The notes below the pieces were generated by a model. The model saw nothing but the letters and a program-made list of their open reading frames with translations, had not been told where the DNA came from and searched no databases. From positions 372,001 to 436,000 of the forward strand of contig NW_026516664.1 in NCBI RefSeq assembly GCF_025766255.1: DNA of 64,000 nucleotides, read 5' to 3'. The DNA comes from Zychaea mexicana. Taxonomy: Eukaryota > Mucoromycota > Mucoromycetes > Mucorales > Lichtheimiaceae. A program made the translations under genes and the position numbers. Below, one piece after another: positions 22,597 through 35,825 of this stretch (positions are counted from its first letter, which is position 1; each line of letters opens with the position of its first letter).

Positions 22597-22749
22597 CGTA
22601 TGTGAGAGCGAGAAAGATATGTACAGAGATGCAGATGAAAGGTATTTTGGCAATTTTTTTTTGTTTGTTCATGGTTTTTAATGGTAAGGAGACACGGATG
22701 AAGAGAAAGGGAGAGGGGGGGATAAGGAAAATCGGGGGATATATGATGA

Positions 22750-24630
22750 TTAATGACGGAAGTGTGGTGATCTACCACCTCGACGGGCAACAGGACGCGA
22801 TCGAGAACGCGCTCGTTGAGATGCTTCCATGCAATCATCATCCGACCTAGTACGTTTGGTCTTGTAGAAAGCAAACACATCCTCAATCGCATTTTCATCT
22901 TCGTCAGGCACTTCGTCCGTATCATCTGTCGAAGGCGACGCTGCTCCAGGGTATCGAATCAGCGCTGGCGCCTGTCCCGTCAAATCCATCTGTTCCTCGA
23001 TCCACTCCATTCCCACATTGTAGCACGATTTCCCAAAACGAACACCACTCGGCGCACGCTGATCGAGGTAAAAGCGCAACTGCGCCAGATCGCTTTCGTA
23101 TTCTTTGAGCTGGCGACGACGACGGCATCGTGACACGTAGAGACCAAACATTAGGAACTCCATTGGTCTAAAGACTTTTTTCCTGCCGTTGACGTGTGTA
23201 AAAATCATCGTCGAAGGTTCCTTGGCTAGTGCAACGATTGTGTTCAACGCATGGGTTACACTCCGCTTCATGTCCTGACTTAGTACAACTTCGCTGTCGC
23301 CCAAGAAAGCTACAAGCTTGAGCCTCGAGGCTGCATAAACTGCGGGATTCGGGTTGTGGATCATGAGCACCAGAAATGCAATGTGTTGAAAGATGTATGA
23401 TCGAACATCGGCGAACAGCACTGATAAATCGGAGCGGTATTGCTCGTAGACGGCAGTACAGTATTTTGCGACGGGTGTGATGTTGGCCTTGAGCTTTTCG
23501 GCGGAAGTGAGCGGGACACCGAGTTGCACACGTGAGAAGATTTCAATCTGGAAAGGAAAGGATAAACATCAACACAGTCAGATTAGCGTTTCTGGATGCC
23601 AAACAATGCAAGGAAAGTAGCGTCTTTGTTGTGTTTTGTTAAAGCAACGACAACGCCCTTGCTCTCTGTCACTCACCTCGGAATCCGTGTCCAAGTTGGT
23701 ATATTCAACTATTAAGTATAACAGAATTTTAAGCAAAATGTTTGACACGCACGCACATCTATCACCCTTCTTCTGCCGCTGCCACACACTCACAGCCCCA
23801 AAAAGATCCAAGAAAAGACTTACCACACACAAGCTGGGTATGATCAAATTGATCGCGAGTTTCGTCATCCAAATACTCCCGGCCATCATCCTCTAAAGAT
23901 ATCGAATTCCATTACAGCCAAAGTTAATTAAAAAATTGACCGCAGTTGTCAAGACCCGTTAAAACTTGCCACTATATTGTACGTACCTGCAGTGTTGTTG
24001 CAATAGTACCTGTCCACTGCGGTTCCGCCACTGAGATCCGAGTATGGGATTTCATTGTTCATGAATCTAGTATACCAAAAATATCATTCAAATTAAAAAG
24101 GTGTGTGTGTGCGTGTGCCTTGAAAGGAGATAAATCAAGAGTAGCACATACCGTGAGATCGAAGTAAGACGTTGCTTTCCATCGATACAAACACGCAGAA
24201 CTTTTCCATCCGCAGCCTTTCGTACAGCAAGAACAACAGGTGGTATATAATAGTTGTTCATCACCGAATCAATCAAAGCGCACATTTTCGGTTGGGTCCA
24301 CACCACTTCACGTTGATAAGGAGCATCCTAAGAATGACACAATTACAAACAAACAAGACATGCATACTGGTTAGATCAAATACAGCAATCCTTTTTCTTC
24401 AGCCTATCTCGACAGAATGTCGAGAGCAGCTCTTCCTTCTTTTTTAATCTATTGATCAAGTTACCAGACAAATGATTCCGCTTCCAAGGAGATCTACAAG
24501 GGAAATAAAACCAGCAAAATGAGTAACATTCAAGAAAACACCAAGTGATTATAGAGAGTGCCTAATTACCATTGATTTTCCAAAGCTCCAGTACCCTTGT
24601 GTTGGGTCTTTCGAGCGCTTGGTTTGTCAT
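22750..24630 (-). CDS. DUF262-domain protein (GmrSD/ParB-like fold), eukaryotic
   Basis: Seven exons on the minus strand: 24570-24630, 24465-24493, 24152-24327, 23987-24066, 23824-23892, 23677-23708 and 22750-23547. All phases agree, giving 414 residues. The DUF262 domain opens with VLELWKINDLLGSGIICLDAP, YQREVVW (34-40), then NNYYIPPVVLAV and the signature IDGKQRLTSI (78-87), the counterpart of the bacterial DGQQR motif. In bacteria DUF262 is the NTP-hydrolysing half of the GmrSD modification-dependent restriction system. The partner DUF1524 (HNH) nuclease is absent here. The remaining 250 residues are a helical region and a disordered tail ending RRGGRSPHFRH. A function in fungi is not established to my knowledge. 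An extra upstream exon cannot be excluded. Confidence 0.85.
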
Positions 24631-24699
24631 GATTAAAAGTGAAGAAGAAAGGCAAGTGGAAAAAAAGAGTTTGTCCCGACAGCCTATTTACCAGAAACC

Positions 24700-24900
24700 A
24701 ATTTGGCAAGAGCTGTCGAACAAGTCCAGCGGACTCGCTAAATCACCAATTTCCATTCCAGCGGACTCGCCAAAAGAACTTTGTAAAATTAAAGGATAGC
24801 TATTGTCGGACACATTGTCAAAGTTGACAGACTTTGATAGACTCGCTCTTGTGAGTCCGCTATTGCTAGTCAGCAATAGCTAGTCCGCGAGTGGTAGATT
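24700..24900. repeat. Possible small MITE or hairpin repeat 5' of the DUF262 gene
   Basis: The motif CCAGCGGACTCGC occurs twice (near 24728 and 24761), and inverted copies (GAGTCCGCT, TAGTCCGCGAG) lie at 24854 and 24880. Between them is a perfect hairpin, CTATTGCT-AGTC-AGCAATAG, at about 24863-24882. GTCGAAC occurs near both ends. No clean target duplication was found. Confidence 0.4.
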
Positions 24901-26218
24901 GTCGAACTTGGGGGTTAGCTATCATGGCTGCGGTCAAACATCTCCTCTTGTGATAAAAGTGAGTTGTTGATGGGTAGAAATGAAAGAGATCAAATAAAAA
25001 AGGTATAGATAAGATCATAAAGTAGATGGTTTTTTATTGAAAATTCACGATCCTTTATATGCTGTCTGAGATGCTGTCCAGCGTCCTTTAGATAAATTGA
25101 AGGACGAATAACGCACATGCCGATATTGAATCTTTCCAAAAGATGAAGAAGGGTGAAAGAGGTGGAGATGCATGTAATGACGACGGATGTTGCCTTTCGA
25201 GTGCTAAGAGTCACCTTTACCTTAATCAGTGTCCTCCTTAATGCAGTGTTACCTTGGTCTCTCTTAAGATGTGGTCCGAATTCTTTGACAGGTTTCAGCT
25301 GGATAAGCTCAGATATGTGGCTCGAGAGGAAGCGTTGACTAATTACGAGGATAGAACATTGTGGTGCATACAACGCTCACCGCTATTTGTAGATACGCCA
25401 TGACCAACCCCTTTCACTCGACAGCTTTCCTGTAAAGTATACTTCTTCTTGTGTGCACTAACATCCAGTTGGACAATCACTACTACGAACTGATGGCGCC
25501 ATTGGACACCAGAAAGCATGATAAAGGCGGAGACAAACCAGTATCATATTTTGATGAACGACAGTAAATCTCTACATAGTTGATAATACATAGTAGATAA
25601 TCAGTATATACAAAGTCGCTCACGTACTCAAGCTGCTCTACATTAGTGTATTTGCTATGCTATGCTCGTCGAAAACCATATAAACCATTATGGTTACCGA
25701 TAGCTCGTATATTATCGCCTAAAGCAAAAGCTCCTGTTACACAAATCTATGAGCCGCTGCTCTTGCATAAAACTACTTTGTCGCACCATACCTACGAGAG
25801 CAATAATATATATATATAAATATATATAATCTGTAAGCGAAGGAGTTTATCTAAAGCCGAGGAATTGTGACACATAGACACGTCGGAGAAAAGAGAGAGG
25901 GGAAAAGGGAGAATATTAAACGACTGCTCTATGTTCAGCTTCTATGCAGCAACAACGCTTTTGGGCCAAGAATTTGCTCCTGCAAAAAGAAAAGCCAGTG
26001 TGTGCGCCATATGTCTAATAAGTGCGGAGTTATATATAAACAAGAGGTGAGTATGGAAATTTCCGCCTGACAAGCTTCTTCGAGCTACTTGGGGAAACAC
26101 GTCACACCACTAGCAGGCTTAAAACTTGCCAAAAATAGCTCACGCGTGAATATATTTCGCGTCAAATGCGCGCGGTCGCGTTTTTAGAAAAATATATACG
26201 CTTTTACATAAACCCGCC
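24901..26218. other. Intergenic region, DUF262 gene to ZGRF1-like gene
   Basis: No supportable gene. A 127-codon open frame on the minus strand (24990-25373) has no recognisable motif. An alternating TA tract lies at 25807-25829, and A+T is high before 26219. Confidence 0.4.
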
Positions 26219-29200
26219 ATGGACGAACATGTTGCTCATTTCGAGGTTTTATTTACTGCACAAAAGCTCAAAAAATTCAAGACATGGCAAGATGGTATGT
26301 TCCATTCTTACTCGGGATCTTCAACGTTTTCTTGTATACTCTTTGTTCTCTGACAGTGGGAACTCTTCCTTTGTTCTTTATATAAACCTAGGTACAATGA
26401 AGTACTACAGCTTTAACAAAAAGGTAACTAAACATAGCAATAACATTAACAGAAAAAGAGAGAGAAGAAAGCATAGAACATTCTGAATATTAATATATGA
26501 CACTTACATTAAGCTCGTGTTAACGGACGAAAAGGGGTACAATATCGACAGGTATGTGTAAAGAAGCTACGACGCATATACAAAGTATCCACTGATAGCA
26601 ACTTGCTACCTCCTTAAGAAAATTCTCCAAAACGGGCTCCCCTAGCGTAGGCGATGAAGTCGAGTTCGATGGACATATCGTTACGGTCGAGTCATTTACG
26701 AGCCAAGAGCCTTATGTTGCTCAGAATGTCGTTGCTGCGGCGGCTGCGGCTCGTGCCGCTGCTGGATCAGCAATACCAGCAGCTCCTACAGTTCACATTC
26801 CGATGACGCCACCGCTAGTAGCGCAACAACATAGTCTTAATCAACAGGTACATCAACACACACACACACACACAAAGAGAAAGAGAGTATGCAGGTACAT
26901 GACGTTGTGTTACCAGAGATGTAATGATGCTAAAGGCTAGTGTACACAAATTTGGGGAAATAGGCTTCAAATGATCCACCACTAAACAATAATTACCGGT
27001 CCGCTCGGAAACGTCTCCGTACACTTGCCGGCTCAAACTTTAATGTTTCAACACGGTCAAGAGGCACTGTTGCGCCATTACACGAAATCGATTTACCACC
27101 TACATCAGCACGTAGTGCTGCAGTAGTGCCTCCGCAACAACAACAACAACAGACTGTTCCGGTTTCTGTTGTCAACAATGGCGTTGAAAATCGTTTGGTA
27201 GAGGAGGAGCAATTGACATTGAAGATACAGCAAGCTGCACTACTCAGTCGAAGCAATCAAATCAACAGCACCGTAATAACACATGCACTTCGTCAACCAC
27301 CTCGTGAAAGCCGACCGTCAGCAATGGATGTACAACAAGAGGGTATATCTATGTCTCCCTCTCGACCGGCAGATGATGAAAGGACTAATCGCGCACCATC
27401 AATCAAACGTATGGGTAAGCGTCCAATGCAGTCCTTACCAATTGAAATGCAGGAGGAAAACGAATCTATGGAAGTAGATAATACTATCAGTGAATCCACA
27501 ACTTCATTACATACAGTCGTCAGCCACCATCAATCCAGTAACAGTAGTGCAAACATTCCTGCTTCAACAACACCAATAAACACCATCCAAAATCAACAAC
27601 AACCACCTTTGCAGCGCCGAGTTCGTATGGGTCTATCCAAGCGCACGAATAATGCTTTGCATAGCGATTATTTACATACCACTGATGATACCACTACATC
27701 CACAACAGCAACAACTATATCAGCTTCCTCCTCGGCGTACTTCTCATCCAGACAAACTGGGGATACAAATGGAAATAACAATCAAACTACCAGGTAAATC
27801 TTAAATACTGGTCTACGTTTTATACAACTTCAACGGTTTGGCTTACTGATAGCACCTATATCTAGCTTGTTTGTTAAAGCATCTGCCATTGAAGACCCTG
27901 GCGAAAGCTCCACCACGAATAATACCAATGCGTCTTCTTCGTACGTATCTGCATTTCATTTCATTATGTTTCGTTCCTACTGATATTGATAGTGATGTTT
28001 TCTAACGACTATTATCAATACGGATTTCTGTCATTTATGTAGGCATGCTCCCAAGCCGTTCAAAGTTCCACTTGTCGATGGAGCGACTGTGCCACCAGTT
28101 GTGCTCCAATTCCCCTCGAGTGAAAAAGCGCTAGCTCTCGGCAAATCTCGAAACATACCTAAACGTACAAAGACAGTGCCATCTAGCTTTGTAAGTTTTT
28201 CTTATCAACTCTTTGGTTCTCGTTCTCTTTTGTTTATCCCATTTCATGTGCAAAGATCAACTCGCTCATATTCGTTTGTGAATTGGAATGTAGCGCAACT
28301 CTACTCAATATCGAGAGGTTTTCCAAAAAATTATACACGAGCATTTGCAGGTAATAAGGTTATTAATTTCAAAAGTGGGGTATGGAGCGCACAACACTGG
28401 TTTTAGTAAGCAACTATACATAAACTTTACTACCTTTTATTAATAACTTACCGATATAGATTCTGCTGCTCAACTATAGCATGGTTTACTATATGTTTTA
28501 CAAATCTTTGAGACTAAAGCAAAACGACTCCGAGCGCAACTTTCGTTCCAAAGGCATTGGATTTTATGCTTCGTGTGAGCTGCAAAGGTGAGTAGTGCTG
28601 TCAAGAATTTTTTTATTGAAAATGTATCATCCATGCACTTAAAAACAACAATTAGGGGAGATGGTCGGATGAGCATGCAAGATCGTTATCGCCTTCAGTT
28701 ACGAAATCGAGAGCATCATTCAAAATATAGCAAAGGTATGTTTATAATTGGTTTTTCTGAAAATGGCCCAATATATCATCTGCAAAAGATTAGCTACTTA
28801 GCATGATCGACGTGTATATCTATATTCTGTTACAATAAACAAACGAATCATTTATCCAACACTCTTTTTGCATCCCTTCTCCCCTATCTCTGTCCTCCAC
28901 CGTATTTGGTATATTTATTTATTAGATGATATTTGGGTAATCTCCAAGAACCCAACATTTGATCCACATACGACGTTTCTTTCTCGAAGCACTTATTACG
29001 GACCATTTTCGGATGGATACTTGGAGGTAATGGGATCATAATTAAAAGGCAGCATGATAGAGTTTGTTATAATTTATTGACTAGTATGTGTATATGTACA
29101 GGTAGAATGTCTAACAGCGCGGGATGCTCGAGTGGCTACCTCTCTACAGGATGGAAGATCAACTGTCTATGCACTCCGAACCATTTCAGCCAGTACTGAG

Positions 29201-32200
29201 TTCTTGATGCTTGGTAAATAAATTCGTCGTAGATGCAGTGGCAGCTATTCATATATGCATATTGGAAACTTAAAAAAACGTCTTTTTTAACTTCTTACGG
29301 TATAATTATGTTCAAACTAGATTCTTTGCAGGAGAAGCTGGATAAACTGCCACTATTGCCTTTCATACTCTGTGATGACAAGAAAAGAAACAGAAAAAAG
29401 AAGGATCAAGAGAAGAGTTTGCTGACGACGCCAGTGAAGAGCCCCGATTATATCATGCTCACATCAGAGGACAATATTAGTATTGAGCATAAGTTGCAAG
29501 AAACGATCGAGAGGTATCATTTGAACGAAGATCAGCAGAGGTAAAGTGTTGTCCTGCTCGTTGGCCCTGCCTGAGGAATTTATAGCTAGCAAGATTATGT
29601 TGCGCCCTCGCTAAAAATTTGTGATGATTATAGTGTACTGCGCCAGGTTGCAAAATCCGTCATAGTTGCGCCCAACTGGAACGATGAACCTGATTCTCCT
29701 ATCACGCTAGTACATGGTAAGTAATGGAAAACGTCTTTACTTTGCATCCAAGCTTACACATTAGCTAATTAACCCTTTTTCTCAATTCATAAAATGCATA
29801 ACAGGCGTTTTCGGCTCTGGTAAAAGGTCAGTAACTCTCGTGAGAATTCTATTTGTTTGTATAATATATATCATATATCATTTGGGCCAGCGGCTAACGT
29901 TATCGTTACTTTGTTTATATATTTGTTTGTACCAGCTATTTGGCTGCTGTGCTTATAATCTTTCTACGGGATGTCATCGATACAGTCAATGCTATGCGAG
30001 AACCAGATGATTTGATCTATTTCAGAATATTGATCTATTCCATGACGGTAAGGTTATTGATTTCTGACTATCGTACTAAAGATAATTACTCTACTAAACG
30101 TTATTGACATACAGAACGTGGCTGTTGATCGAATCCTCATCGTACGTATTCATAAAAATCGCGTGGATGATGATGAAACTATATACTCACTTGACATACC
30201 TTTAATTTTTTATCTTTGCCCAGTCTTTGGAAAAACTCGGATACGATTCATTTATCCGGATTGGAAGGTATTATAAAAAAGGCACAGAACATCGGACCCA
30301 GTCTATTCGAATCTCTACGCTGTTACTGATTCTATTATTTAAACTAGTCTAAAAAAAATTGCAAAAAGTATTCTTCCGTATACCATCCGTGCAAAGATGT
30401 CCAGCAACGAAGGTAAAAATTCGACAATATTTCGGGTTTTCTTATACATTCAGATCACCAAGTTATGTATCTTGTACGCGTACAATAGAATTAAAGGAAC
30501 TAGAACAAATGCTTGAGGATCCACAAAACTCTGAAGAAGACATTGAGTTGATCGCCTCCACTATCCAAAAGTTCCGCAAATCCGGGAACACGATGCAATT
30601 ACAAAGCATGGATGTTGTTGGTAAATTATCTATGACTATCGTTTGGGGTACTTGTAGTTGAATAACTCTTCCAAGCAGTCAAAAATATACATTTTTTTCC
30701 ATCTCACTCTTTTTACGATAGGAACAACGTGCATGGCCTCGACATTTGATATCTTTGGCAACACATGTTTTTCGCTGGCTTTGGTCGATGAAGCGTCGCA
30801 GTTAACTGAGCCTTTATCCATGCTTCCTCTTGTTCGGTTTACGTGCAGTAGACTGATTATGATCGGAGATCCACTACAGGTAACGGGAGCATCCTTTATC
30901 TTGTTAATATTTTAGTTATAATAAAAGAGGGATCCAAGAAATTTTAATCTCACAGGCGATGAAATATAATAACGTAGTTACCACCCACTGTGACGACAAG
31001 TGCTGAAGAAGAAAAAATTGGCCAAGGATTGGACAAGACACTCTTTGATCGTTTAACAGAGGTAATTTATAATCATTTGTTGTGCACTTTTAGTCATGTA
31101 CAACGCCGAGGAGAATACTATCACTAGGTTCTTACAGCTAGAACATTTACTGAAACTTTGACCTATGGCAATTTGATTTTTCTAATAGTTGGGTCACCAG
31201 TCAATAATGCTGCGCACACAATACAGAGTAAATCAAAATCGTAGCATCATTATAGAATAGGGATCTGACATTTTCCTTTGATATTACTTTTAGTGTCATC
31301 CTCGTATATCTTGCATTAGCAATCAGCTGTTTTACAGTCGGCAACTGCAGGATGGTGTTAGCGAAGAGGATCGAAAACCATTGATAGAGGGGCTACCAAA
31401 CCTAATGTTTGTCGACGTTGGAGGACAGGTATCTATACAAAAAAATCTGGCATCATTAAAATATGAGAGTGGGATAACATAAAGTCTAGAACTTATTCTT
31501 AACTAATTGCGATATTAGGAGCAAAGAAATGCGCGAAACAACTCATTCTGGAACGAGACAGAGGCATCAATAGCTACCCATATCATCGAAGGTCTTTTGG
31601 ATCTTGATGTGTCTCCAAGTGATATTGGTATTATTTCATTATGTAAGCCACGCGTGTGTGTGAGTTTTGTGGTTACGGAATAAGAAAAATCTGAAAGTTT
31701 ACTAACAACTATTTGTCGATGCACAGATAAAGAACAAGCAGACAAGCTAATGGGATTTGTTGGCAATAACCGACCGGACAAGAAGCAAACAGTACAGGTA
31801 ATACTCAGAAGGAAAGGAGTGATATATAACAATATAAATATGTAAAAAAAATATTCTAAAAAATGTACATGTATAGATATCCACCGTGGATGCGTTTCAG
31901 GTATAGGAATGAAGAAATCGATCACGGAAAAAAGAAAGACACAGCGAGGGTGCAGCAGAGCGGTATTTAATAACTATGGTACTTTGTTAGGGAGGTGAAA
32001 AAGAAGTGATTATCCTATCGACGGTGCGAACCACCAACAGTACTTTCATCGACAATTACCCTCGCGTTAATGTCGCCCTGACTCGAGCAAGACGTCATTT
32101 GATTATCTTGGGAAAACAGAACCTTCTCTTGGGAAACAATCTTTGGGCAAATATCGTTATGCAATGTCAAGGTATATTAAGTAATCAACATGAAGCTATA

Positions 32201-32347
32201 TTACACATATACATTTTTTGCTAAAATTATTGGGGTTTTTATTTATTTATTTATTTTTACATATTAGACAATAGCGTAACAGGCCATGATTGTGCACGCT
32301 TACTGAAACGCCTACAGCACGCAAAGGACTCCTCCAACAACCTGTAA
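26219..32347 (+). CDS. ZGRF1-like SF1 helicase with N-terminal DUF2439 domain
   Basis: More than 20 exons. The first eleven are 26219-26294, 26392-26423, 26514-26551, 26619-26847, 26964-27793, 27866-27940, 28043-28190, 28294-28350, 28460-28587, 28656-28735 and 28926-29026. The last holds KRLQHAKDSSNNL before the stop. The N-terminus FEVLFTAQKLKKFKTWQDG is a DUF2439 domain (also in yeast Mte1, S. pombe Dbl2 and ZGRF1). A disordered linker with Gln and Ser runs follows. Then comes the helicase: Q-motif region NEDQQSVL, Walker A GVFGSGKS, Walker B LVDEASQLTEP, GDPLQ, QYRCHPRIS, and motif V/VI VNVALTRARRHLIILG. ZGRF1 helicases unwind D-loops and recombination intermediates in crosslink repair. 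I saw no Cys-rich GRF zinc finger between the two parts. Confidence 0.9.
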
Positions 32348-32500
32348 TTGTGTATATAAAAAAGAGCGCTGCATTCTCCTCTAATGATACATAAAAAAAT
32401 TAGTAAAAAAGGGCTATAGCAATTAAAAAAAAAGTTACAAAAATCATAATAACCACAGTACATACATGCGTTTATTTTATTGGTATCACGCACTATTGTA

Positions 32501-35116
32501 CTATGTCTCTTCATCAAATTCATACTTCTCATCCATCGTACTATATGGTCCACGCAATTCACAGAAAGCTTTGATATTATCCCTACTGTTCCGACTTTGG
32601 CGTTGTTGATGATGCATAGGTGGCCGGGCTGGTGTTTGTAGATGAGGTCCGTTCCCTTTGGTAAGCTTGCGCATGGCAACAAAGTCGCTAACATTCGCAC
32701 CTGCAGAGAAACCACCACGTCCACGAGCAATACTGATGCTTGGACCAGCCAGCTTCCAATCGTTACCCGAAGACGCTAAAGGCTGCATAGAGCTTGAAAC
32801 GATGCTGCTTCGTTCTTGTTGTTGCTGTTGATGTGGAATATTTTGAACATTAGAAGCGGTCGTGGGCCTGCTGCTCCTCTTTTTCAAATAGCAGCCGGTT
32901 GCCGTCAAGAACTGCTCAAAAGACGAAGCTGTTTGTATAAATGGTTCTGGACTCTTATAAGCGACAGTTGCTCGCTGGTTGTTGTTGATATCATGTCGTG
33001 GATGGAAAGCAGTAGTGCGATATTCTAGAGATGTCGATAGTGGTGATGCTCGTGGGTTGCCGTTTTGGTGCTGTGTCTGCATTGATGTCGAGGCTTGCCC
33101 ACAGCGTGAAATCAGCTTTCCCTTTCCTGCAGGAGCAGGTGAAATAGGAATACTAGGCGATTGGAAGGTATTGGCGATCATAGTTGTAGTTGTTGTACTT
33201 TGATCAGCAGATGGGGGATAGTGAGAGGGAGTATTTCTTGGCACGAAAAATAACGTATCACTAGTACGAAGAGATGTTGCTGTTGAGGGTATATTTAGTG
33301 GCGAAGCCAGTTTTCGAGGAGCAAAGAGCTTTCCTTGTGTTGTTGTCATTGTTTTTGCCGAGTAATCGCTACATGCTGAGGGGCTGATTGGCAACAAACG
33401 CGCTCCATCCGGCGAGCTTCTGTATGCTGCACCATCAGAATCAGCAGCGACGACGGGTTCCTCTTTTTGATTTTCTTCTGAAAATATATTATATTTCATT
33501 TCCTCGATATCATCATGCTCGTGCTGCTTATTGTCGGTGACATCTGTCAAGTCGTCCAATCGTCGTCGCTTTCCGGCATATTCATTAACTCTTCGTATGC
33601 CTGCAAGTGCGTCGATATACATTGAAGCTTTCCTTTCTACATCCTTCTTTGCTGCTTCTGCTTTAGTCGCTTTTGGAATGTTATCGTGCCACTGAACATC
33701 ATGGTCGGATATGAACAAACCGTTGTTGTTTGCTCCATCACTGTTTGGTGCATGGTCAAATTCGTCGTCGCTGGTTATGCTACTGCTGATAGGCATTTCG
33801 CAACCATCTTTATTTTGTTCGTCGTATTCAAGGAGTGCACCGAGGTCATACCCAAGTTGCTGCGTGTAAGATGTCGATGGTGAAGAGATTAATGGCGAAT
33901 CAACATTTTCATGGTCATCATGTTGTTTTCTGCTTGTCGCTGTCGTTCCTGAGAAGCTTGGCTCCTGTGATAGCCATCGTTGTAGAGGCTCTTTTTCAAA
34001 GAATTTGGCTTCCAAGTCAGCCCAAACCTGTTATATTTCTTACTCTCATTAGCGGCTATGGCTAGAGGGATCTTTGTGTAATGATCAAGAAGTTGTATGC
34101 AATGGAAAGTATATATTGGTTACCGGTCCATTTTCGCCAGGAATTTCAATATCTGCGCTGGGCGATTCGTCATACGGTTTCAGATCCAATTGAGCAAGCT
34201 GATCGAAAACAACCTGAACAACACTGACGCGTTGTGCATCGTCACTGTGTATACCATGCGTTAAATTGGTAAGTAAAAGAGGTACAGCGATAATGACTGG
34301 CAGCAGCAGCAGCAGTAAAATCATGCAATATTGATTCATTGCAACACCCAAAAACGCACAGACATAGATGATACTTGCATAAAATCAGCTGTTTGCTTCA
34401 TCGACACGTCATCGATTCGAGGCACCTTCATTATGGGTAGCATTCGTGCTCTGTTTTGAAGCGTCCATTTCGGTAATACACGTGTATTCAGAGGAATAAC
34501 TGGGGGTTCCAACATGTATAAGGATCGAGCAAATTCAATGTCTTGATCATTGTTGCAATTCTCTCGAGGCCAAGATATATCCATATTGAATTGTCTTTCC
34601 ATATCAACAAGGCGGTCGTATGCTGATTTGCTGACCTGCCAGCCGCCCTTTTGCTTAATCCACTCGTCTAATAAAACAGCGTGGTTATCGTCGTTGTAGA
34701 TTTCTGTCGTCCATGCGGGTGGTGTTTTGTCGCTGTTAGCCATATTTGATCCGTGTTGATTTTGATCGTTGATGATTTCTCGGCATGCGTCTCGGAATAA
34801 TCGCTCGCGAAACGAAGCGACGTCATCTATGATAGCAGCGTTGATGTTACATGCAAGAAAGACAAATTGAAAACAGTGGGTAAATGCGTTAGTTTGGTTT
34901 TAAAACAAAATGTTCTGGTTATAGCTCTAGTAGAAAAAGCAGCATCGTACCAAAATGGGAAGCTTCTTTTGCGGGTTGTGATATTGATGGACAGTGGTCA
35001 TCATGCCGTATTCTTTCCATTGATCGTTTGAACACTTCTTGATCATTCATAAGATCATACAAGTAGCTCTGCATATCGCTTTGCCAATCTTCAATAGGTT
35101 GGCTTGGCAGGTTCAT
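32501..35116 (-). CDS. Large mostly disordered protein, family not recognised
   Basis: Minus-strand exons: start at 35116 (MNLPSQPIEDWQ), a second exon from about 34829 through the segment DEWIKQKGGWQVSKSAYDRL, a third ending ESPSADIEIPGENGP (34127-34220), and a long last exon from about 34027 (VWADLEAKFFEKEPLQRWL) to 32501. The N-terminal half is folded-looking, with repeated Trp/Leu pattern and LEPPVIPLNTRVLPKWTLQ. The last 480 residues are Ser/Thr/Gln-rich and acidic, with a KRRR-type nuclear signal near DEYAGKRRRLDD. It is convergent with the ZGRF1-like helicase (153 bp between stops). The exon border near 34190-34340 is uncertain, since two acceptors are possible. I cannot name the family; a nuclear scaffold is only a guess. 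Confidence 0.65.
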
Positions 35117-35825
35117 TTTTTGTGTTTTTGCGGATTTTGTTAAAAAAGAATGAATGAAAGAGAGAGAGAGAGAGAAAGAAAGTGATAAACTTGAAGCCCA
35201 TTCATTGGTCGCCAGAATAGTAGTCCACTTTTGAAAACGAATTGCTTTTTCTCACCATAAAAGAAGTTACAATATACTGCTGTACAGTAGATGATGCCTT
35301 CTATACATAGTAGCTCTTTATCATTTATATGAAAACTTAATAAGGTTGCCTCCCTGTGCCGACACATATATCGCCCATTTAGATTGATCTTTTTATGAGA
35401 GGCACCAGGCCAATATAAGCTGAGCTGTTTAGCGTACTCTTCTTGTTGCTTATTCTGGCGTCATACTTGTTATGACGTCGGAAAAACAATCTTTTCAATG
35501 CTTTCCTACATAAACATCACTACTCGAAAAATAATAATTAAATTAGGCTGACGGGTCACAACAGTCGTTGTCGCATAATGTCCGTAGATAGAGAAAAGAC
35601 CACGGCCAAATAGAGCGATATAACTGCACAGCCAGTACTCTAGCAGTCATCTTCAGACGTAGCGGTGCGTATTATTTCTGAAACAAGAAAACCACGTTGC
35701 TCTGAGAAGGTACTTCTATGCATGGTAAGCCTCATGTAGGTAAACTGCTGGGCTCAGCGGAGATATTTTTATAAAGTACAGTTGAAGAAGAGAGAAGGGC
35801 TTCTTTGCGATCCCTTAAGACGGAG
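35117..35825. promoter_or_regulatory. Divergent promoter region, unknown protein / SH3-EH gene
   Basis: No coding exon seen. It contains a (GA)n tract at 35157-35178, close to the 35116 start. Confidence 0.5.

Noticed and set aside
24990..25373. 127-codon open frame on the minus strand
   Set aside because: No motif, no start context, no partner exon; likely chance or an unrecognised relic.
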